Shown piece after piece: positions 31,205 to 40,141 of a stretch of DNA of 64,000 bases. Numbering within the stretch: the first letter of the stretch is position 1; each line of letters begins with the position of its first letter. Under the pieces are notes generated by a model. That model was not told the origin of the DNA, made no database searches, and saw nothing but the letters and a program-made list of their open reading frames with translations. A program made the position numbers and the translations under genes. This DNA is from PALSA-968 sp964387075 (lineage in GTDB: Bacteria; Bacteroidota; Bacteroidia; B-17B0; Aurantibacillaceae). The stretch lies in the NCBI GenBank assembly GCA_964387075.1, contig CAYLVB010000012.1, positions 1-64,000 of the forward strand, in the 5' to 3' direction.

Positions 31205-34156
31205 GTGAAGAAAATCCTTCTCATAACGTCCTTTTCCCTTTTTTGTTGTGCCAAATTCACAGCGCAGTCGCAACCCGCTTTCCTCGATAAAGAAAGCAAA
31301 TGGGTTGATTCGGTCTACGCCAGTCTCAATGCCGATCAGCGCCTTGCTCAGCTATTCATGGTGGCCGCCTGGAGCAATAAGGACATGAAGCACGTGCGCC
31401 AGATAGATTCTTTGGTTACCAAATACAATATAGGCGGATTGATCTTCATGCAGGGCGGTCCGTATAGGCAGGCGCAGTTGGTCAACTATTACCAGACAAA
31501 AGCAAAAACTCCTCTGTTAATGGCCATTGACGGCGAGTTTGGATTGGCCATGCGCCTGGACAGCATGCCGCAGTACCCGCGCCAGATGACGCTTGCTGCT
31601 ATGCAAAACGACTCGATGATCTATTGGATGGGTCGGCAGATAGGGCGCGAATGCAAGAATGTGGGTATACACGTGAATTTTGCTCCTGTAGTGGATATCA
31701 ATAATAATCCTGAGAATCCTGTGATCTCGATGCGTTCTTTCGGCGAGGATAAATTATCTGTTGCAAAAAGATCTTATTTGTACATGAAAGGGTTGCAGGA
31801 CGAAAATGTGCTGGCCTGCGCGAAACATTTTCCGGGCCACGGTGATACGGATAAAGATTCGCATAAGACCTTGCCCGTGATCAAACATTCTGCCACCCGC
31901 ATGGATACGCTTGAGCTTTATCCTTTCAAATATTTAATGGAAAGAGGCCTGGGAAGCGTAATGGTGGCACACCTCTTCATTCCCGCACTCGATACCTCTA
32001 AAAATCTTCCGTCAACACTTTCCAAAAATATAGTCACCGGTTTGCTGAAGGAAAAAATGCAGTTCAAAGGACTTGTCTTCACCGACGCTTTGAACATGAA
32101 AGGAGCGGCAGGATATGATAAGCCCGGAATGCTGGACGCTAAAGCTTTGCTTGCCGGGAATGATGTGTTGTTGTTCTCCGAAGATGTTCCGAAAGCGATG
32201 GAAGAGATCAAAATGGCAATAGAAAGAAAAGAAATTGCCCAGGAGGAGATCGATGCCCGCTGCAAAAAAATATTGAAAGCAAAGTTCTGGTGCGGGTTGG
32301 ATACAAATCGTTATGCGCCCACCCGTTTATTGGAAACGGGTTCTAAAACTGAGGAGGCTGTGCTTATGAATACGAGGCTTGCCGAGGCTTCTATCACGCT
32401 TTTGCAGAATAAGAACAACCTGCTTCCACTACAGAATTTAGATACGCTGAAAGTAGCTGAGATATCCGTGGGATCTCCCGAAAAGAACATGTTCTCGCAG
32501 AACCTCGTTCAATACCTGAAAACCGATTTTTACGGGCTCTCCCACGATGAGAAACAAAGCGTGTACGATACCATCTTAAAAAAGCTCGATTCTTATAACC
32601 TGCTCATCATCCAGGTGAACCGCACCAACCAAAGACCGGAGAATAATTTCGGCGCCAGCGTACAGAGTTTTGCCTTTATCGACAAACTGGTGAAGATGAA
32701 ACCTTCTGTAGTGGTGCTGTTCTCAAATCCATATATCTTCAATAAGTTCGGCAGCCTCAGTGAGGCCCGGGCTGTTCTCGAAGGTTACGAATACAATAAT
32801 TACGCGCAGAAGGCCGCTTCTGATGCGGTTGTGGGTGCTATTGGAGTGAACGGTACATTGCCTGTTACAACAACGCCATTCAAAGCGGGCACAGGTTTGG
32901 TCATACCCAAAGCAATCCGCCTGCAACAGGTAGCTCCCGTGGTACTGGGAATTCAAAAAAAAAAGCTCGAACAAATAGACAGCATAGCCGCAAAAGGCAT
33001 AGAAGATAAATGCTACCCGGGCTGTGTCATCCTCGCCGCTAAGAGCGGCAAAGTATTTTACCAGAAAGCTTTCGGCAAATACACCTACGAAGGAACAGAT
33101 TCCGTGAACCTGCAAAGCATTTACGACCTCGCCTCCGTCACAAAAGTGGCTTCCTCGGCGCTTGCTTTGATGGACCTCGTGGCTAAAAAGAAGGTCGACG
33201 TGAACCAATCGCTCGGAACGTATTTGCCCGAAGTGAAAGGAAGTAATAAGGAAACTATATTGATAAAAGAAATACTTGTGCACCAGGCCGGGCTTCCTGC
33301 CGGTGTTTTGAATTACGAACGCACCGTGAACAAGGATAGCTCCTACAAACCCGGTTACTACAGTAAGTTCCGCTCAAATACTTTCGCTACACCCGTGGCA
33401 GATAGTTTGTTCGTTCGTAACGATTTCAAAGATTCGCTTTACAAACGCATCATTGGCTGCAAGCTTGGCAAAAAGGAATACCTATACAGCGACCTCGGCT
33501 ATTATTTCACGCAACATATCACCGAAAGGATCACCAAAAAACCCCTGAACGAATACGTGGAGACAAATTTCTTTTCGAAAATGGGCTTACGCAATTTGCA
33601 TTACCTGCCCTTGGATCATTTCCCTAAAATGCAGATAGCGCCAACCGAGAACGACCGCAAGTTCCGCAAACAGGTGGTTCACGGTTATGTGCACGACCAG
33701 GGCGCTGCTCTTTGCGGTGGAGTAGGAGGGCACGCCGGGCTGTTCGGTAACGCTTTCGATGTGGCAGCATTGATGCAGATGTATCTCGATAAAGGAAATT
33801 ACGCCGGTAAACAGTGGCTCGACTCAAGCGTGGTGAGACAATTCACCCGCGAGTGTTTGTTCTGCCCGGATAACCGTCGCGGTTTGTGCTTTGATAAACC
33901 CGAGACCAATGCTAAAAAAGACAGTCCCGTTACCGCTGAGTGTTCTCCTGAAGGATTTGGGCACAGCGGATTTACCGGCACCATGGTTTGGGCGGATCCT
34001 ACCAACGGACTTGTTTACGTGTTCCTTTCGAATCGCGTTTACCCGAGCGCTGATGAGAATAAATTAGCGAAGAGCGGGATAAGGGGGCAGATACATAAAT
34101 TGTTCTACGAGGCAGTGAGTGAAGCGGTATCTACAGACCGCATCCTGAAAAAATAA
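31205..34156 (+). CDS. GH3 glycosidase fused to a beta-lactamase-type serine hydrolase
   Basis: 983 residues from a GTG. A signal peptide is followed by a GH3 domain (about 35-560): KHFPGHGDTDKDSH (near 207-220) is the NagZ-type histidine/phosphate loop, and VFTDALNMKGA (near 291) carries the nucleophile Asp. The second part (about 590-983) is a class C beta-lactamase/penicillin-binding fold with SVTK (near 643), YSD (near 760) and HSG (near 918). The fusion is known in Bacteroidota and is thought to act in cell-wall recycling, GH3 releasing N-acetylglucosamine and the other half cleaving a peptide or amide. Its neighbour ends 1 base downstream. Confidence 0.9.
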   Translation: MKKILLITSFSLFCCAKFTAQSQPAFLDKESKWVDSVYASLNADQRLAQLFMVAAWSNKDMKHVRQIDSLVTKYNIGGLIFMQGGPYRQAQLVNYYQTKAKTPLLMAIDGEFGLAMRLDSMPQYPRQMTLAAMQNDSMIYWMGRQIGRECKNVGIHVNFAPVVDINNNPENPVISMRSFGEDKLSVAKRSYLYMKGLQDENVLACAKHFPGHGDTDKDSHKTLPVIKHSATRMDTLELYPFKYLMERGLGSVMVAHLFIPALDTSKNLPSTLSKNIVTGLLKEKMQFKGLVFTDALNMKGAAGYDKPGMLDAKALLAGNDVLLFSEDVPKAMEEIKMAIERKEIAQEEIDARCKKILKAKFWCGLDTNRYAPTRLLETGSKTEEAVLMNTRLAEASITLLQNKNNLLPLQNLDTLKVAEISVGSPEKNMFSQNLVQYLKTDFYGLSHDEKQSVYDTILKKLDSYNLLIIQVNRTNQRPENNFGASVQSFAFIDKLVKMKPSVVVLFSNPYIFNKFGSLSEARAVLEGYEYNNYAQKAASDAVVGAIGVNGTLPVTTTPFKAGTGLVIPKAIRLQQVAPVVLGIQKKKLEQIDSIAAKGIEDKCYPGCVILAAKSGKVFYQKAFGKYTYEGTDSVNLQSIYDLASVTKVASSALALMDLVAKKKVDVNQSLGTYLPEVKGSNKETILIKEILVHQAGLPAGVLNYERTVNKDSSYKPGYYSKFRSNTFATPVADSLFVRNDFKDSLYKRIIGCKLGKKEYLYSDLGYYFTQHITERITKKPLNEYVETNFFSKMGLRNLHYLPLDHFPKMQIAPTENDRKFRKQVVHGYVHDQGAALCGGVGGHAGLFGNAFDVAALMQMYLDKGNYAGKQWLDSSVVRQFTRECLFCPDNRRGLCFDKPETNAKKDSPVTAECSPEGFGHSGFTGTMVWADPTNGLVYVFLSNRVYPSADENKLAKSGIRGQIHKLFYEAVSEAVSTDRILKK

Positions 34157-34453
34157 TTATTCGGGGCATTCATCAAATAATTCTTTCCACTCCGGGTTCA
34201 TAGTATTAACCAATTCCTCCTTTTTCTTTCTTGAACCTGCTTTGATCTGCTTTTCCCTGAAAATAGCATCTTCTATGCGGTGGAAACCTTCGTAATAAAC
34301 CAGTTTGTCCAGGTTGTATCGTGCGGTAAAACTTCCCGGGTATTTTTTGTCTTTATGTTCCTGGACCCTCTTTTTTAGCCAAGAGGTAACGCCTGTGTAT
34401 AGGGTTGTATGATTTTTGTTTGTAACAATGTAAATGTATCCGCCTCTTTTCAT
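34157..34453 (-). CDS. GIY-YIG nuclease family protein
   Basis: 98 residues. GYIYIVTNKNHTTLYTGVTSWLKKRVQEH is the GIY-YIG motif (YIYI ... YTG), with Arg in the following helix and the catalytic Glu in YEGFHRIEDAIFREKQIK. These small proteins resemble homing-endonuclease domains; the biological role is unclear. AGGAG lies upstream of the ATG. The stop lies directly against the convergent GH3 gene, and the 192-bp inverted-repeat element begins 34 bases upstream of its start. An older broken relative is at 3218-3460. Confidence 0.88.
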   Translation of the reverse strand: MKRGGYIYIVTNKNHTTLYTGVTSWLKKRVQEHKDKKYPGSFTARYNLDKLVYYEGFHRIEDAIFREKQIKAGSRKKKEELVNTMNPEWKELFDECPE

Positions 34454-34486
34454 AATTTCTCCTGTAAAAATAAAAACATTCTATCA

Positions 34487-34678
34487 CGTCATTGCGAGGG
34501 GGCATAATTTTATTTGGAAAGATATTCTGGTGACCAGATAGTCCTCCTTAAGGGTATTATGCCCCTGAAGCAATCTCTCCGATCGGGAGATTGCTTCGGC
34601 GGCATACCGTTAATCTTCAGGGTTTGGGTAAAAAAATGGAATCACTCCATTAGAACATTATGCCTTCTCGCAATGACG
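34487..34678. repeat. 192-bp element with terminal inverted repeats, MITE-like
   Basis: Ends are CGTCATTGCGAG and its exact complement CTCGCAATGACG (12 bp). Inside there is a perfect 11-bp hairpin (GAAGCAATCTC arms, 34567-34597), and complementary GGGCATAA and TTATGCCC tracts. No ORF is present. It fills the space between the GIY-YIG gene and gatB. GTCATTGCGAG repeats are known from many bacterial genomes, so I treat it as a dispersed non-autonomous element. Confidence 0.7.
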
Positions 34679-34704
34679 GTAAGTTTGTGGTTAGCGTCGC
34701 TAAA

Positions 34705-36159
34705 TTAAGCCTTATCCAGTGTTTCCTTCACCAGCTTGCTGGTCACTTTGGGGTCGGCCTTGCCGCCGCTGAGCTTCATTACTTCACCCATAAATAAACC
34801 CACGAGGCTTACTTTTCCATTCTTGTATTCAGTTACTTTTTCAGGATACTTAGCGATGACCTGATCAACGAGGCTTTGCAGCGCGTCGGAATTACTCTCT
34901 TGAATCAGATTCAGTTCCTGTGCTATTTGCAGCGGGGTCTTAGAAGGATCTTTTACTAATTGCGGAAATACTTTTTGGGAAGCGGTTGAGTTACTGATCT
35001 TGCCATCGTCAATGATCGCGATGAGTTCGGCAAGCTGTTTGGGTTTAACCGGGAAATCATCAATGTGCAGGGCGTTCTCATTCAGAAAACTTTTTACGCT
35101 GCCCATTACCCAGTTAGCCGCCGCTTTATAATTTTTGGTGTGCTTTGTAAGCTCGTTGAACCACAATGCGATCTCCTTCAGGTCGGTGAGTACGGCCGAG
35201 TCGTATTCCGATAGTTTATAATCCTTCACATAACGTTTATGCAGCGCATTGGGCAGCTCAGGTAAAGTTTGTTTTACCTCGTTGATGTATTTTTCGGTAA
35301 TAAATACGGGCTGCAGGTCGGGCTCCGGGAAATAACGGTAATCGTTGGCTGCTTCTTTTGAACGCAAACTGAAAGTGATGCCTTTTACGGCGTCGAAACT
35401 GCGTGTTTCAACAGGTATTTCTTTTCCGGCCTCGATGGCGTCTATCTGGCGGGTAAATTCAAAGTCGATAGCGCGTTGTACGTTGCGGATGGAGTTCATA
35501 TTCTTTACTTCCACCTTTTTTCCAAATTCCTTAGCGCCTTTTAAGCGAACGGAAACGTTGGCATCACAACGCATACTTCCTTCTTCCATGTTGCCGTCGC
35601 AAATATCGAGGTAGCGCACGAGTTTACGCACTTCGGTGAGGTAAGCATAGGCTTCTTCTCCATTGGCAATTTCGGGTTCGGACACCATTTCTAAAAGCGG
35701 AACTCCGGCGCGGTTCAGGTCAACCAAAGAATCGGTAGGGTCCTGGTCGTGCATGCTCTTGCCGGCGTCTTCTTCCATGTGGATGCGGGTAAGGTTGATG
35801 TTCTTTTCGCCGCCATCCTTTAATTTAATGGTGATATGTCCGCCGTTACAGATAGGGGTTTTATCCTGCGTGATCTGGTAGCCTTTTGGAAGATCGGCGT
35901 AGAAATAGTTCTTGCGCGCGAACTGGTTCTCGTAACGAATATTGGCGTTTACAGCCAGTCCCAGCTTAACCGCGAACTCAACGGCACGTTTGTTTACTTT
36001 GGGAAGCGTTCCCGGGTGGCCGAGCGTAATAACAGATACGTGCGTATTGGGCAAACCGCCGTATTCGGCCGAGTCGTTGGCGTACATCTTGCTTTTGGTA
36101 AGCAACTGGATGTGCACCTCTAAACCAATAACAAACTCGTATTTATCGTAAACGCTCAT
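34705..36159 (-). CDS. gatB: Aspartyl/glutamyl-tRNA amidotransferase subunit B
   Basis: 484 residues. YEFVIGLEVHIQLLTKSKMY is the GatB N-terminus; LGHPGTLPKVN, MHEDAGKS-like (MEEDAGKSMHD) and DLNRAGVPLLE are the catalytic-core motifs, and the YqeY-type tail is at the C-terminus. In the GatCAB complex it uses ATP and ammonia to convert Glu-tRNA(Gln) or Asp-tRNA(Asn) into the amide form. GatA and GatC are not in the window. The -7 box at 36168-36175 lies 9 bases before the ATG, so the leader is only a few bases. Confidence 0.97.
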   Translation of the reverse strand: MSVYDKYEFVIGLEVHIQLLTKSKMYANDSAEYGGLPNTHVSVITLGHPGTLPKVNKRAVEFAVKLGLAVNANIRYENQFARKNYFYADLPKGYQITQDKTPICNGGHITIKLKDGGEKNINLTRIHMEEDAGKSMHDQDPTDSLVDLNRAGVPLLEMVSEPEIANGEEAYAYLTEVRKLVRYLDICDGNMEEGSMRCDANVSVRLKGAKEFGKKVEVKNMNSIRNVQRAIDFEFTRQIDAIEAGKEIPVETRSFDAVKGITFSLRSKEAANDYRYFPEPDLQPVFITEKYINEVKQTLPELPNALHKRYVKDYKLSEYDSAVLTDLKEIALWFNELTKHTKNYKAAANWVMGSVKSFLNENALHIDDFPVKPKQLAELIAIIDDGKISNSTASQKVFPQLVKDPSKTPLQIAQELNLIQESNSDALQSLVDQVIAKYPEKVTEYKNGKVSLVGLFMGEVMKLSGGKADPKVTSKLVKETLDKA

Positions 36160-36167
36160 AAAGGCTG

Positions 36168-36175
36168 CAAATTTA
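36168..36175 (-). promoter_or_regulatory. -7 element of gatB
   Basis: TAAATTTG on the minus strand ends 8 bases before the ATG at 36159, giving a near-leaderless transcript. Confidence 0.5.
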
Positions 36176-36244
36176 GGAAATTTTGTGGCTATACGGAGGC
36201 TCTATAGGATTTATAAGTAAAAATTGATCACGGTTCGCTTCGTA

Positions 36245-36288
36245 TGATGCCCATGTCTTATGGCTACGATCTAAATACATGGGCATCA
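36245..36288 (-). terminator. Hairpin overlapping the flippase stop codon
   Basis: Perfect 12-bp arms TGATGCCCATGT / ACATGGGCATCA with a 20-base loop. The right arm contains the stop codon of the flippase at 36286-36288. There is no long T-run, so termination is likely but not certain. Confidence 0.5.
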
Positions 36289-37758
36289 AAAGAAGGTCTT
36301 TTTGAGGGAGAGGAATTCTTCCTTCAGCTCTTTTATGGAAAAGACCTTTAGTGCAATTAAAAGAAACACGAAAATAAGTGTGGAAAGACTTCCCCTTACC
36401 GCTATCAATGCCAATTTATTTTCCAGGTGAATGAACCAGGGGGCCAGGGATAATAAAATAACCAGCAGCACCTTTGGGCTGTCTGCCGTGAAGGGCTGCA
36501 TGTTTAATTTCTGTTTAATAAGCAGGAAACGAAGGGCATTGTGAATAACAGAAGCTGATGCTGTGGCAATTGCTGCGCCCATGATCCCATAGGTCGGCAC
36601 AAGCCAAACATTGAGACAACAGGTTAAAACAAGCAGGCCCGAGTAGAAAAGAGCTCCGATCTTGTACTGGTTAGAGTAACTTAAAATGGAATAATTAACG
36701 CCCGTAGCAGAATTAAAGAAAGCGCTGATGCAAATAATGATGGTGACCATTGTGCCCGAAGAATAATCTCCGGGCAAAAGTCCAAGTGCGGGTTTGATAC
36801 AGGTTACCAATACACAGCCTAGAAGTCCGCAAAACACCATGAGGTATTTCGACGAGAGTTTGTATATCTTATCGATCTGTGCGTGGTCATTTTCAGCGAA
36901 AAGGCGTGCGATCTTGGCCCCGGCAATTTTTTCTGTTGCCAGCAAGGGTGTTTCTAATACCTGCCCGATAAAGGCAGCGATCGAATAAATACCTACCTGT
37001 TCGATTGCTTTATATTTTCCTACGAAGATAATGTCAATGAATTTCAGGCTCACTCCGGTGATCTGGATCACTGAAGCAATGATGCCGAAACGAAGGATCT
37101 CGGGTAAATGTTTGTTGCCGGAAAAGAAAGAAGGATCGACCTTTGGATGATCATACCTTGCAATGATAAAGAAAAGCAAAACGAGCTGAATGAAGAAAAT
37201 GATGGAGAGCGAATAGATATACTGGTTTTGCGTTGTTATTCCGTAGAAGAACAAAAGTATACCTGCAATAAAGGTTACCCGGTTTATTACCTCGTTTATG
37301 AAAGTTGGTAAAGTGCTTTTTTGTATCGCGTTACAGTAGGCTGTGAAGGAATACACAAGGCAGGTAAAGAAGGCCATCAGCATGATAGGCCAGAAATAAC
37401 TTCGAAGTATTTCTGCGTTGGAACCGTAAAATCTAAGAAAACTACTTTCAAATAAGCTTACGGTTGCAAAGCATAGCAGGAAGCCAAGAATAGGAAAGGT
37501 GAGGGCTATTGTAAAAAAACCGTTGTGCTTTTTAGCGGAATCATTGAAGAAAGGAAAAAAACGAATAATAACGCCGGTTATGCCAAGGCAGGAGACCGAA
37601 GCGAGGATCGTAGCAACAGAAATAACCAGTCTTGTGATACCGACCTGTTCCTGCGTTAAAAAAAAAGGTTGAATGTAAAGAGTGCTTAATACGCCAAGGG
37701 CAATGCCCATGTAAGTGTAAACGGTATTTTTTATTCCCTGTCGCCTTACTACGCTCAC
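36286..37758 (-). CDS. Polysaccharide flippase of the MOP (Wzx-like) superfamily
   Basis: 490 residues with about 12-14 membrane helices, beginning from a GTG (GVS start MSVVRRQGIKNTVYTYMGIALGVLSTLYIQPFFL). The first helices and the GITGVIIRFFP and FINEVINRVTFIAGIL segments fit the oligosaccharide flippase family, which moves lipid-linked sugars across the inner membrane. A short gap of 1 base to the upstream methyltransferase makes them one operon. The hairpin at its stop ends the unit. Confidence 0.85.
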   Translation of the reverse strand: MSVVRRQGIKNTVYTYMGIALGVLSTLYIQPFFLTQEQVGITRLVISVATILASVSCLGITGVIIRFFPFFNDSAKKHNGFFTIALTFPILGFLLCFATVSLFESSFLRFYGSNAEILRSYFWPIMLMAFFTCLVYSFTAYCNAIQKSTLPTFINEVINRVTFIAGILLFFYGITTQNQYIYSLSIIFFIQLVLLFFIIARYDHPKVDPSFFSGNKHLPEILRFGIIASVIQITGVSLKFIDIIFVGKYKAIEQVGIYSIAAFIGQVLETPLLATEKIAGAKIARLFAENDHAQIDKIYKLSSKYLMVFCGLLGCVLVTCIKPALGLLPGDYSSGTMVTIIICISAFFNSATGVNYSILSYSNQYKIGALFYSGLLVLTCCLNVWLVPTYGIMGAAIATASASVIHNALRFLLIKQKLNMQPFTADSPKVLLVILLSLAPWFIHLENKLALIAVRGSLSTLIFVFLLIALKVFSIKELKEEFLSLKKTFF

Positions 37759-37759
37759 G

Positions 37760-38638
37760 TTATTTTTCTGCTATCGCTATTAACGTATCGGTTTGGTCAA
37801 TATTGTCTAATTGCTTTGCGTACTCTTCCTCTAGTTTTGGACTTCTGAGGTGTGCGTAATGATTTTGTCCACCGGGTTGTCCTTTATTCAACCAATACAA
37901 ATGGTTGGCTAAAGGATAGCGTTGATAGCCGGAAACCTTGATATTCTTATAACCTGCGGCTTTCAGAAATGTTTCCAGGCTTTGACGGGTGTGAAGGATC
38001 AAATGTTCACTCCAGAAGGTAAAGGCTTTAAAAGAATCTAAATTGTAGGTTTCAATAAGCGCGTCTCTTCCGTGTGGGATCTCAATAATGATCTTTCCGT
38101 TATCAGTAAGTAATTTGTGTAGATTTTTTAGCGAACCAAGCGGATCTGTTAAATGTTCGAAAACGTGAAAAAGACTGATGACCTCTATGTTTTTGGCTGG
38201 CGCGCTTTCAATTGAATTGTAAACTTTATAGCCAATTGAATTCAAAATATCCCGGATCTCATCTTGAGGCTCAATGGCTGAAACTTCTTTAGCAACTGTT
38301 TTAAACTGATCCAATACTCCGCCCAAACCTGAACCGACGTCAAGGTAGGTTTTTCCTTTTACGAGATCTTTAAACTGATGAAAGCGACGAGTGTCGTCCT
38401 CCGCAGTGGTCTTTAACCCTTCTTCGCGGGTTGTAGCGCTCCAGTAGCTGGCGCCTTTTTTGTCGTTATAGTAACTCTGCTCGATGTGATGGGTTGATGA
38501 GAGGTAAATTACACCCGATTTAGAGCATTTTAAAACACTGACATCTTTTCTATCGCGAACCTGTGGAAAGAATTGGGCGACCTTGTTTTTATCGATTATA
38601 TCAAGGGTAACCAGTTGATCCTCTATGGTATGCTTCAT
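37760..38638 (-). CDS. Class I SAM-dependent methyltransferase
   Basis: 292 residues (MKHTIEDQLVTLDIIDKN at the start). KGKTYLDVGSGLGGVLDQFK is the SAM-binding motif, and VISLFHVFEHLTDPLGSLKNL with GKIIIEIPHGRD shows the methyltransferase type 11/23 class typical of sugar and lipid methylation in polysaccharide clusters. The substrate is unknown. The 38677 start is longer but places 13 residues over the divergent promoter region, so I take 38638. It is cotranscribed with the flippase. Confidence 0.84.
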   Translation of the reverse strand: MKHTIEDQLVTLDIIDKNKVAQFFPQVRDRKDVSVLKCSKSGVIYLSSTHHIEQSYYNDKKGASYWSATTREEGLKTTAEDDTRRFHQFKDLVKGKTYLDVGSGLGGVLDQFKTVAKEVSAIEPQDEIRDILNSIGYKVYNSIESAPAKNIEVISLFHVFEHLTDPLGSLKNLHKLLTDNGKIIIEIPHGRDALIETYNLDSFKAFTFWSEHLILHTRQSLETFLKAAGYKNIKVSGYQRYPLANHLYWLNKGQPGGQNHYAHLRSPKLEEEYAKQLDNIDQTDTLIAIAEK

Positions 38639-38670
38639 GCTTCGTTTATTTGCATGTAAAAATACACTTT

Positions 38671-38690
38671 TTAGCAAAAGTTCTTGCTAA
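38671..38690. promoter_or_regulatory. Inverted repeat at the divergent promoters
   Basis: TTAGCAA / TTGCTAA with a 6-base spacer, overlapping the -33 TTG of the NHL gene and lying just before the divergent methyltransferase start. It fits a repressor site. Confidence 0.4.
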
Positions 38691-38714
38691 AACCCTCAAA
38701 AATAAGTAGTTTTG
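38684..38714 (+). promoter_or_regulatory. Promoter of the NHL-repeat gene
   Basis: TTG (38684-38686), 20 bases, TAGTTTTG (38707-38714), a full consensus. It excludes the 38684 start codon. Confidence 0.65.
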
Positions 38715-38731
38715 AGTATAATAATTTCCAT

Positions 38732-40075
38732 ATGATGAAAAAACTACTTTTTACAAATCTTTTTATTGCGCTGATTAGTTCTTATGCAACATCACAAATA
38801 ATAACAACTGTTGCGGGTACTGGAACAGGCGGTTTTTCGGGAGATGGTGGTCAGGCCACAATCGCTAAACTAGATGCTGTTTGCGGGATTTATGTAGATG
38901 TGCAGCGAAACATCTTTATTGCGGACGGATACAATAATCGCGTCAGAAAAGTTGACAAAAATACTGGGGTTGTCACTACTGTTGCAGGTAATGGAACTCC
39001 GGGTTTTTCCGGCGACGGAGGATTGGCCACAAGCGCTTCATTGAATGCGCCAAACGGCATTGTCACAGACCCGCAGGGAAATTTATACATAGCAGATTAT
39101 TATAACCATCGCATTCGTAAAGTAGATGTGAATGGAATCATAACCACTATCGCCGGAACCGGCGTTCAAGGTTTCAGTGGGGATGGCGGACTGGCTACCG
39201 CTGCTAATTTCTATTTACCCAACCAGGTAAAATTCGATCCCAATGGTGATTTGATAATCGTTGATTATGCTAACGAAGTGGTTAGGAAAATAAACATGGG
39301 AACTGGCATTATTACCACAATTGCAGGAACTGGTGGTTCGCCTGGGTATTCCGGCGATGGTGGACAGGCTACTTCTGCCCAACTTCGCCGTCCGCATGAT
39401 GTTGCCTGGGATTCTTTCGGAAACATGTACATTGCGGAGTATCAAAATCACATCATCCGGAAAGTAAATACAGGTGGTTTGATATCTACTTATGCAGGCA
39501 CGGGCTCTTCAGGTTTTTCCGGCGACGGCGGACTGGCTACTTCGGCTCAATTTAATGCTTCTTCCGGAATCGCAATCGACGCGAACAATAACATGTATGT
39601 TGCAGATTGGAATAACCACAGAATCCGTTATATCAATGCCTCAAGTGGTATCATTTCCACAATTGCCGGAACCGGCATAGCAGCTCATACTGGAGACGGC
39701 GGCCCCGCAGTAAATGGAACAATTAACGGTCCATATAGTGTCATGTTGGATCAATTCAAGAATGTTTATATTGGAGAATGGGTAGGGGATGTAGTGAGAA
39801 AGATTGAGGTTAGTCCGGATGGTATAAATGAGCAAAGTGCATTTAATATGCAATTGTCCCCTAACCCCTCCACAGGCATTTTCATTTTGAAGTCTGAAGA
39901 TGGTAAAGATTTTACATGCAAAGTCACCAACCAACTTGGGCAATTGATCAAGGAGGTGAAAGCTGAAGCCGGTAAGTGCGAGATAAACCTGTCGGCCATG
40001 CCCAATGGCGTGTATTTTGCTACTGCAATTATTGGAAAAGAAACGATCACCAAAAAGATCGTCCTGGGAAAATAA
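38732..40075 (+). CDS. NHL-repeat beta-propeller with type IX sorting domain
   Basis: 447 residues: a signal peptide (KKLLFTNLFIALISSYATSQ), then six repeats of about 55-60 residues, each with TTIAGTG..GFSGDGG.AT and a closing GNLYIADYYNHRIRKV, giving one six-bladed propeller (about 25-370). A type A sorting domain (FNMQLSPNPSTGIF to the end) follows. NHL propellers bind ligands or proteins; this one should be displayed at the surface by the type IX system. It has its own promoter and terminator. Confidence 0.9.
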   Translation: MMKKLLFTNLFIALISSYATSQIITTVAGTGTGGFSGDGGQATIAKLDAVCGIYVDVQRNIFIADGYNNRVRKVDKNTGVVTTVAGNGTPGFSGDGGLATSASLNAPNGIVTDPQGNLYIADYYNHRIRKVDVNGIITTIAGTGVQGFSGDGGLATAANFYLPNQVKFDPNGDLIIVDYANEVVRKINMGTGIITTIAGTGGSPGYSGDGGQATSAQLRRPHDVAWDSFGNMYIAEYQNHIIRKVNTGGLISTYAGTGSSGFSGDGGLATSAQFNASSGIAIDANNNMYVADWNNHRIRYINASSGIISTIAGTGIAAHTGDGGPAVNGTINGPYSVMLDQFKNVYIGEWVGDVVRKIEVSPDGINEQSAFNMQLSPNPSTGIFILKSEDGKDFTCKVTNQLGQLIKEVKAEAGKCEINLSAMPNGVYFATAIIGKETITKKIVLGK

Positions 40076-40093
40076 GGTACGGTATTTGTTTTA

Positions 40094-40126
40094 AAGCCCC
40101 AACCGGCAACGGGTGGGGCTTTTTTG
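40094..40126 (+). terminator. Terminator of the NHL gene
   Basis: Stem AAGCCCCAACC with its near-complement (one mismatch) around a short loop, followed by T6G. Confidence 0.8.
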
Positions 40127-40128
40127 TT

Positions 40129-40136
40129 TAAATTTG
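40129..40136 (+). promoter_or_regulatory. -7 element giving a leaderless mRNA
   Basis: TAAATTTG ends 5 bases before the ATG at 40142 and is placed right after the T-run of the NHL terminator. The transcription start would fall on the start codon. Confidence 0.55.
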
Positions 40137-40141
40137 TATAG

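Noticed and set aside
38684..38731. Upstream start for the NHL protein
   Set aside because: It falls on the promoter TTG/TAGTTTTG and would precede the normal signal peptide by 16 residues.
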